The position numbers and the translations under genes are program-made. Positions 24,596 through 30,587 of a DNA stretch of 30,587 nt are shown here, piece by piece (the first letter of the stretch is position 1; every line of letters begins with the position of its first letter). The stretch is taken from NCBI RefSeq assembly GCF_017884005.1, contig NZ_QFAY01000029.1:1-30587 (forward strand), written 5' to 3'. Origin of the DNA: Streptococcus panodentis (GTDB taxonomy: Bacteria > Bacillota > Bacilli > Lactobacillales > Streptococcaceae). Below the pieces are notes generated by a model. It saw only the letters and a list, made by a program, of their open reading frames with translations. It had not been told where the DNA came from and made no database searches.

Positions 24596-25465
24596 ATGAA
24601 AGGTATTATCCTTGCAGGCGGTTCGGGGACTCGTTTGTATCCTTTGACCCGTGCTGCTTCAAAACAACTCATGCCCATTTATGACAAGCCGATGATTTAC
24701 TATCCCTTGTCCACTCTCATGCTGGCAGGGATCAAAGATATTTTGATTATCTCAACGCCGACGGATTTGCCTCGTTTTGAGGATCTGCTGGGAGATGGCT
24801 CTGAGTTTGGTATCAAGCTCTCTTATGCAGAGCAGCCAAGTCCGGACGGGCTGGCACAAGCCTTTATCATTGGGGCCGATTTCATTGGAGATGACCGCGT
24901 GGCGCTGATTCTTGGGGATAATATTTACCATGGACCAGGTCTGAGTAAAATGCTCCAAAATGCTGCGGCTAAGGAAAAAGGAGCAACTGTTTTTGGCTAC
25001 CATGTCAAGGATCCAGAACGCTTTGGTGTTGTAGAATTTGATGAAAATATGAATGCTATCTCCATCGAAGAAAAACCGGAACAGCCGCGCTCTAACTATG
25101 CAGTGACTGGACTCTATTTCTATGATAACGATGTTGTAGAAATTGCCAAGAACATCAAACCAAGTCCTCGCGGAGAATTGGAAATCACAGATGTCAACAA
25201 GGCATACTTGGATCGTGGTGATTTGTCTGTTGAGCTCATGGGACGTGGTTTTGCCTGGTTGGATACAGGCACCCATGAAAGTCTCTTAGAAGCCGCTCAA
25301 TATATTGAAACTGTTCAGCGGATGCAGAACGTTCAGGTGGCCAATCTGGAAGAAATTGCCTATCGTATGGGATATATCACTAAAGAGCAAGTGCACGAAT
25401 TGGCGCAGCCATTGAAAAAGAATGAGTATGGCCACTATCTCTTGCGCTTGATTGGAGAAGAATAA
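24596..25465 (+). CDS. rmlA: Glucose-1-phosphate thymidylyltransferase
   Basis: First step of dTDP-L-rhamnose synthesis: glucose-1-phosphate plus dTTP gives dTDP-glucose. The 289 residues are full length. The nucleotidyltransferase signature [11 protein letters not shown] is at residues 8-18. Further RmlA blocks are [21 protein letters not shown], and [16 protein letters not shown]. It is followed 4 bp later by rmlC, consistent with one transcript feeding rhamnose-containing cell-wall polysaccharide. Confidence 0.97.
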   Translation: MKGIILAGGSGTRLYPLTRAASKQLMPIYDKPMIYYPLSTLMLAGIKDILIISTPTDLPRFEDLLGDGSEFGIKLSYAEQPSPDGLAQAFIIGADFIGDDRVALILGDNIYHGPGLSKMLQNAAAKEKGATVFGYHVKDPERFGVVEFDENMNAISIEEKPEQPRSNYAVTGLYFYDNDVVEIAKNIKPSPRGELEITDVNKAYLDRGDLSVELMGRGFAWLDTGTHESLLEAAQYIETVQRMQNVQVANLEEIAYRMGYITKEQVHELAQPLKKNEYGHYLLRLIGEE

Positions 25466-25469
25466 GAAG

Positions 25470-26063
25470 ATGACGGAACAATTTTTTGATAAGGAATTAG
25501 CAGCGCGTGAGGTTCCTGGAATCCCAGGTATGCTGGAGTTTGATATCCCTGTTCGTGGAGACAACCGAGGTTGGTTCAAGGAGAATTTCCAAAAGGAAAA
25601 AATGCTGCCGCTAGGCTTTCCTGAAAGTTTTTTTGCAGAAGGAAAACTGCAAAATAATGTCAGCTTTTCTCGTAAAAATGTCCTGCGTGGACTTCATGCA
25701 GAGCCCTGGGACAAGTACATCTCTGTTGCCGATGACGGTAAGGTGCTAGGTTCTTGGGTCGACCTGCGTGAGGGCGAGACCTTTGGCAATACCTACCAGA
25801 CAGTAATCGATGCCAGCAAGGGTATTTTTGTGCCACGCGGCGTAGCTAACGGCTTCCAAGTCCTTTCTGACACGGTTTCCTATAGCTATCTAGTAAACGA
25901 CTACTGGGCTTTGGAACTCAAACCTAAGTATGCCTTTGTCAACTATGCAGACCCAGCTCTAGGCATCCAGTGGGAAAACCTAGAAGCAGCAGAAGTCTCA
26001 GAAGCAGACAAGAACCATCCATTACTTAAGGATGTCAAACCTTTGAGGAAAGAAGATTTGTAA
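25470..26063 (+). CDS. rmlC: dTDP-4-dehydrorhamnose 3,5-epimerase
   Basis: Epimerises dTDP-4-keto-6-deoxyglucose at C3 and C5. The 197 residues match the streptococcal form. The catalytic pair is probably His76 (VLRGLHAEPW) and Tyr140 (SYSYLVNDYW), with Lys82 nearby. An upstream in-frame ATG at 25452 would overlap rmlA. ATG 25470 is preferred because it gives the family length and GGAGAAGAA precedes it. After its TAA, a second in-frame TGA (26070-26072) lies before the open stretch that leads into rmlB. Confidence 0.95.
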   Translation: MTEQFFDKELAAREVPGIPGMLEFDIPVRGDNRGWFKENFQKEKMLPLGFPESFFAEGKLQNNVSFSRKNVLRGLHAEPWDKYISVADDGKVLGSWVDLREGETFGNTYQTVIDASKGIFVPRGVANGFQVLSDTVSYSYLVNDYWALELKPKYAFVNYADPALGIQWENLEAAEVSEADKNHPLLKDVKPLRKEDL

Positions 26064-26072
26064 GAAGAGTGA

Positions 26073-27323
<1,251 letters not shown>

Positions 27324-27361
27324 AAGTGTTTCTCTTTGTAGAGCGGCGGAGTAAAAAGTTT

Positions 27362-27447
27362 TTGCGATTTTTGACTCAGGTCTAAAAGCAGGGGAGCGAG
27401 ACGAAATCCATTTCTAGGAAATTGCGATTTTTGTCCACTCCCTTTTT
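27362..27447. terminator. Streptococcal intergenic hairpin repeat / terminator after rmlB
   Basis: GGGAGCGAGACGAAATC (from 27392) pairs imperfectly with GATTTTTGTCCACTCCC (27426-27442), followed by TTTTT. Such GGGAG...GACAAAA...CTCCC units recur between streptococcal genes. The TTGCGATTTTTG segment also occurs at 27362-27373 and 27422-27433, so part of the unit is duplicated. The rest of the 260-bp gap, up to 27583, is AT-rich. I found no secure promoter there. Confidence 0.6.
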
Positions 27448-27583
27448 GCTTAAATTCTCACACTATTGTTAGCTTTTTAACATTTCTGTTACAGAAAAAA
27501 ATGCAAAAATAGTGTAAAATAATATAAATCCTTTCTGTGCTTTCAGCCGAAAAGGGATTTTCTTAAGCTAGAGGAATAGAAAC

Positions 27584-28183
27584 ATGAAAATGGTCAAGAG
27601 ATTAGTGGGAATCGCAGTGCTGCTGTTTATCGCGGCGGTCGTTTTTCTGGTTCCCTCATCTGTCAATCAAAGCGAACAGTTAAAGAATGTACAAGGCAGT
27701 GCCTCTTGGATGAGCATTATTGAGCCGACCCTGAGCAATGCCAATCTGACAGCTCAGGGAGTCAATACGGAAGTTTCCCTGAACAGTGTTCAGCTCAATC
27801 AGGTGCTCAAATCTTTCTTGGCGGACAGCCAAAATCAAGAGCTGCTGGACAGTGCCTACAGCATTGACGGCAATAAACTGCGGATTCAGTACCCGGTCAG
27901 GCTGGCCTTTGTTGACAGCAAGCTGGACTTGGAGGTAGATGTCACCGTAGCGGATAATGTCCTGCATGTGAATGTGGACAGCGCCAAGCTGGGTGCTTTT
28001 CCTATCCCTAAATCACTCGTAACAGGCTTGCTCAGGCAGCAGCTGGAAAAATCGGATTCATCTGTCCGAACAGAAGGCGACAGCTTTTTATTCAGCCTTC
28101 CAGAAACCCAGTTCAGTATTAAGAAGATTAATTTCCAAAACGGAACAGCCAAAATCCAGTTCACCATGGGTTATGGATTTTAA
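27584..28183 (+). CDS. Membrane-anchored extracytoplasmic protein, YpmS-like (DUF2140)
   Basis: A 199-residue protein. One N-terminal membrane segment (about residues 6-25) is followed by an outside domain rich in beta strands, ending FQNGTAKIQFTMGYGF. The layout resembles Bacillus YpmS / DUF2140 proteins, whose biochemical role is unknown. GAGGA (27571-27575) is 8 nt before ATG 27584. A second ATG at 27590 is possible but less well spaced. It is a single-gene unit ending at a clear terminator. Confidence 0.7.
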   Translation: MKMVKRLVGIAVLLFIAAVVFLVPSSVNQSEQLKNVQGSASWMSIIEPTLSNANLTAQGVNTEVSLNSVQLNQVLKSFLADSQNQELLDSAYSIDGNKLRIQYPVRLAFVDSKLDLEVDVTVADNVLHVNVDSAKLGAFPIPKSLVTGLLRQQLEKSDSSVRTEGDSFLFSLPETQFSIKKINFQNGTAKIQFTMGYGF

Positions 28184-28189
28184 AAAAAG

Positions 28190-28236
28190 AAAACTTCATT
28201 TGAGGAAGGAAGATTCCAAATCAAATGGAGTTTTTA
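28190..28236 (+). terminator. Terminator after the YpmS-like gene
   Basis: AAAACTTCATTTGA (28190-28203) pairs with TCAAATGGAGTTTT (28221-28234), with one G-T mismatch and T's after it. Confidence 0.82.
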
Positions 28237-28307
28237 TGCTCTTATTCAGTAAGATTATTGTGGGGGAAAATGGTGTCTGTTTTTAATATCCTGCCTGCTT
28301 TGATTCA

Positions 28308-28754
28308 GTGCGCACGCCATCTAGGCTAGCAGTTCAAGAAATTTATGATTTCAATCAGGCCTCTTGCGGTTTGGTTGAGTCAGCTGGTTTTTATCCAATT
28401 TTTGCTAGGGAAAAAGGCCGGGCTTATGCACTTGATTTGATTATGCCCTTGGCGCAGATTCAGCCCAGTCAGTTTTATCTTTCTCAGGAAAAGCTGGACG
28501 GGATCAGTATTGATTTTACCAAACAAGAACTTGAACCTTTGCCTGTCAAGCGCATGGATGGAAAAGTTTTCTTTACTGATGGACATAGCAGGGCCTTTAA
28601 GGCTTATCAGGCTGGTTTATCGGAGCTTCCAGTTTATTTTGACCTAGATGAGCTGGATTGAGATTTCTACAGACATTGTGTCCAAGCTTGTGAGGAAAGA
28701 GGTGTCCTGACCATAGCCAATCTGCAGGAGAGAATTTTGCCTAAGGAAGACTAG
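28308..28754 (+). pseudogene. ParB-like-domain gene interrupted by TGA
   Basis: The frame from GTG 28308 gives 117 residues with a ParB-N-like segment: LDLIMPLAQIQPSQFYLS, then VKRMDGKVFFTDGHSRAFKAY, the pattern of small ParB-type proteins. It stops at TGA 28659-28661 after DLDELD. The same frame continues with 30 plausible residues (DFYRHCVQACEERGVLTIANLQER and onward) to TAG 28752-28754, so TGA most simply replaces a Trp TGG. No ribosome site precedes the GTG, and TAA lies at 28284, so the true N-terminus may also be lost. It is probably decaying, but could still make the short form. Confidence 0.6.
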
Positions 28755-28828
28755 CAAAGCCAGTGGCTGAACTGGTGTGAAAAAGAGGCTGGAAAATTTA
28801 ATAAGACCTGCTATCAACGAAGCTCTTG

Positions 28829-28837
28829 TGTTATAAT
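28829..28837 (+). promoter_or_regulatory. Extended -10 promoter for cutC
   Basis: TGTTATAAT: TG at 28829-28830 and TATAAT at 28832-28837, 40 bp before cutC. Confidence 0.6.
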
Positions 28838-28876
28838 AGAGAGAAGGAATCCATCTATCAAATAAGGGGCGAGAAG

Positions 28877-29509
28877 ATGATTTATGAATTTTGTGCTGAA
28901 AATACGACCTTGCTGGAAAAGGCCATGCAGGCTGGTGCCCGGCGGATTGAACTCTGCGATAATCTGGCAGTTGGCGGGACAACACCCAGCTTTGGTACTG
29001 TCAGGGCTGCAGTTGAGCTGGGCCGGCGTTATGATACCAGCATTATGACCATGATTCGCCCGCGCGGCGGTGATTTTGTCTATGCTGATCTGGAGATTGA
29101 GATTATGCTGGCCGATATTAAAAAGGCCAAGGAAGCCGGCAGTCAGGGGGTGGTTTTTGGCGCTCTTAATGAAGCCAAGGAGCTGGACATTCCCAAGATG
29201 AAGCGGCTGCTGGATGCTTCTAGGGGCATGGAGGTGGTCTTTCACATGGCCTTTGATGTCCTTGCCAGATATTCCCAGCCGGCAGCCATGGACTGGCTGA
29301 TTGAGCATGGAGTGGGGCGCATCCTGACCCACGGCGGTCCGGCCGGACAGCCGATTGAAGAGCATGTCGACTGGCTGGATGAGCTGCTGGAGCACGCAGC
29401 GGACCGCATTGAGCTGCTGCCGGGCGGCGGGATCAGTCTGGTCAATCGTGACTGGCTTGCTGAGCGTTTGGCAGTTAATCAGCTGCATGGCACCAGAATT
29501 GTTTTTTAG
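28877..29509 (+). CDS. cutC: CutC family protein
   Basis: A 210-residue TIM-barrel protein of the CutC family, named for copper homeostasis although the reaction is not established. Typical blocks are GARRIELCDNLAVGGTTPS (residues 18-36), MIRPRGGDFVY (55-65), GVVFGALN, and FHMAFD. The C-terminal LLPGGGIS is the phosphate-binding-like loop. The open frame extends upstream to 28826, but AAGGGG (28863-28868) 8 nt before ATG 28877 sets the start. It probably shares a transcript with the MmcQ/YjbR gene 57 bp later. Confidence 0.93.
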   Translation: MIYEFCAENTTLLEKAMQAGARRIELCDNLAVGGTTPSFGTVRAAVELGRRYDTSIMTMIRPRGGDFVYADLEIEIMLADIKKAKEAGSQGVVFGALNEAKELDIPKMKRLLDASRGMEVVFHMAFDVLARYSQPAAMDWLIEHGVGRILTHGGPAGQPIEEHVDWLDELLEHAADRIELLPGGGISLVNRDWLAERLAVNQLHGTRIVF

Positions 29510-29566
29510 GAGATAGGAGTTTGTCCTGGCCGGAAGCTCGCTATCAGAGAGGAGCTGCAGAAGCAG

Positions 29567-30238
29567 ATGTTAGATATCTTTGAGAAATACAAGGCTGATC
29601 GGGAACGGCTGCTGGCCTATGGCTTTGAGCAGGACGGCAGCAGCTGCCGCTATCGTCAGGAGATTATGGATGGGGATTTTGAGCTGCTGCTAATCTGGCA
29701 GCAGACTTCCCTTGATTATCAGGTTTTTGACCTAGAGACCGGAGATGAGTACCGGCAGGTCAAGATGGAGTCCATAACCGGAGAGTTTGTCGGGCAGGTC
29801 CGGGAAGCCTGTCAGCAAGCTCTGCTGGAGATTCGCCGTCAGTGCTTCATTGAGATTGGCTTTCTCTATGAGCAGAGTCAGCGGCTGAGGGACTATGTGG
29901 CCGAGACTTATCAGGGCCAGCTGGAGTATCTGTGGGAAAAGTCTGACAGGAAAAGCAGGACCCATGCCGGGGTTTTCCGTCATCAAGGCAGCAAAAAATG
30001 GTACGGAGCCTTTCTGACGACGGACTGGTCCAAGTTTGAAAAAGACCGCAGCGGCAGCATTGAAGTGCTCAATGTCAAAAATAATCAGGTGGCAGAACTG
30101 ACTCGACAGGCCGGTATATATCCAGCCTTTCACATGAATAAGAAATACTGGCTCAGCCTGCCTTTGGACGGAACTCTGAGCGACCGGCAGATTTTTGACC
30201 TGCTGGATACCAGTTTTGAGCTGACGAAGAGGAAATGA
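29567..30238 (+). CDS. MmcQ/YjbR family protein
   Basis: A 223-residue cytosolic protein. The C-terminal half (about 125-220) fits the MmcQ/YjbR double-wing fold: a start near LWEKSDRKSRTHAGVFRH, KKWYGAF, then YPAFHMNKKYWLSLPLDG and the closing LLDTSFELT. The N-terminal half (about 1-110) is an extra acidic domain often seen in streptococcal forms. The fold suggests nucleic-acid or small-ligand binding; no function is proven. AGAGGAG (29548-29554) lies 12 nt before the ATG. Confidence 0.85.
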   Translation: MLDIFEKYKADRERLLAYGFEQDGSSCRYRQEIMDGDFELLLIWQQTSLDYQVFDLETGDEYRQVKMESITGEFVGQVREACQQALLEIRRQCFIEIGFLYEQSQRLRDYVAETYQGQLEYLWEKSDRKSRTHAGVFRHQGSKKWYGAFLTTDWSKFEKDRSGSIEVLNVKNNQVAELTRQAGIYPAFHMNKKYWLSLPLDGTLSDRQIFDLLDTSFELTKRK

Positions 30239-30265
30239 ACACGGCTCCCGCTGTGTTTCTTTTTC
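30238..30265 (+). terminator. Terminator after the MmcQ/YjbR gene
   Basis: AACACGGC (30238-30245) pairs with GCTGTGTT (30250-30257, one G-U) over TCCC, followed by a T-rich run. It overlaps the stop codon by one base. Confidence 0.75.
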
Positions 30266-30348
30266 TATCTGCTATCGTCATTTCGTTTATCTTTTATGAC
30301 TTTGTCAGCTCGCTGTCCTATCGTCCTGTATGTTAAGCGATAGGCCGA

Positions 30349-30587
30349 GAGGCTGAGACAGACTCCCATGATGGCTGCGCCCTCACCCACAGAGGGAGCT
30401 ATCTTCGGGAAGATACCGTATAAAAGTCCTTCAGTCTCGCTTTGTTTTGGTAAAAAACTCTTGACGCGGCAGCTGATTGCTCAAAAGCTCCAGTGGAGCT
30501 TTTGAGGTTTTAGATAGAGCTTCCGAGAGGAAGCAACAAAAGCACTGCTTTGAGGTTGCGGATAGGACTTGCGAAGCAAGTCTCAAC
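30349..30587. repeat. Right copy of the modular BOX-like repeat
   Basis: Inverted relative to the left copy. 30422-30495 matches 1-74 and 30349-30359 matches 75-85, with an extra 62-bp module (30360-30421) that includes TATCTTC-GG-GAAGATA. Further hairpins follow: a perfect 13-bp stem at 30480-30506 (CTCAAAAGCTCCA and its complement), GCTTCC...GGAAGC, and GACTTGC-GAA-GCAAGTC near the window end. Read on the minus strand, the hairpin modules each end in a similar CTATC-n-ACCTCAAA stretch, as in BOX-B repeats. The gap 30266-30348 before it holds only a CCTATCG...CGATAGG inverted repeat. Confidence 0.7.

Noticed and set aside
27467..27492. TGTTAG / TGTTAC pair as a WalR (VicR) site before the YpmS-like gene.
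   Set aside because: The half-sites are 20 bp apart start to start; WalR sites need 11.

Overview
The window reads as a low-GC Gram-positive chromosome, most likely an oral Streptococcus of the sanguinis/gordonii type. The supports are the aroC-tyrA-ylbF order, a 112-residue YlbF/UPF0342 protein, streptococcal rmlA-rmlC-rmlB spacing, MET-box operators at metA, and BOX-like modular repeats. The GC level of the housekeeping genes looks high for the genus, and I cannot fix the species. All genes run on the + strand. I saw no tRNA, rRNA, CRISPR array or transposase gene. The two ends carry inverted copies of one dispersed repeat, so the window may be a whole draft contig broken at repeats.

Layout. 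1-250: modular repeat and leader. 256-2907: aroC, tyrA and ylbF (end of the shikimate pathway and tyrosine branch). 3220-8334: HD phosphohydrolase, recJ, an AT-rich ASCH-like gene, and an amidase. 8351-9959: amino-acid ABC importer pair (lipoprotein plus permease) without its ATPase. 10078-12482: apt, then metA behind two MET-boxes, then dnaD. 12599-16616: yghU-type glutathione transferase, the trmK / nif3-like / FAD-oxidoreductase operon, and a NUDIX gene destroyed by a small palindromic insertion and a second frameshift. 16641-17465: ZIP metal transporter.

17518-24446 is the most unusual part. It is a tandem family of secreted, membrane-anchored class-C beta-lactamase-like serine hydrolases: one broken copy and three full copies, followed by an alpha/beta hydrolase. 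Both the broken copy and the first intact copy are preceded by the same promoter with two ACCACTTAC direct repeats spaced exactly 21 bp, the geometry expected for a LytTR-type regulator. The regulator gene is not in the window. The three intact copies share 3' tracts that match even at silent sites, which suggests gene conversion.

24536-27323: dTDP-rhamnose genes rmlA, rmlC and rmlB. An AT-rich open stretch between rmlC and rmlB could add a 65-residue hydrophobic N-terminus to RmlB. 27584-30238: an extracytoplasmic YpmS-like protein, a ParB-like gene interrupted by TGA, cutC, and a MmcQ/YjbR protein. 30349-30587: the right-hand modular repeat.

No wholly new system can be proven from sequence alone. 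The best candidates for new biology are the LytTR-boxed serine hydrolase array and the possible membrane-tethered RmlB.
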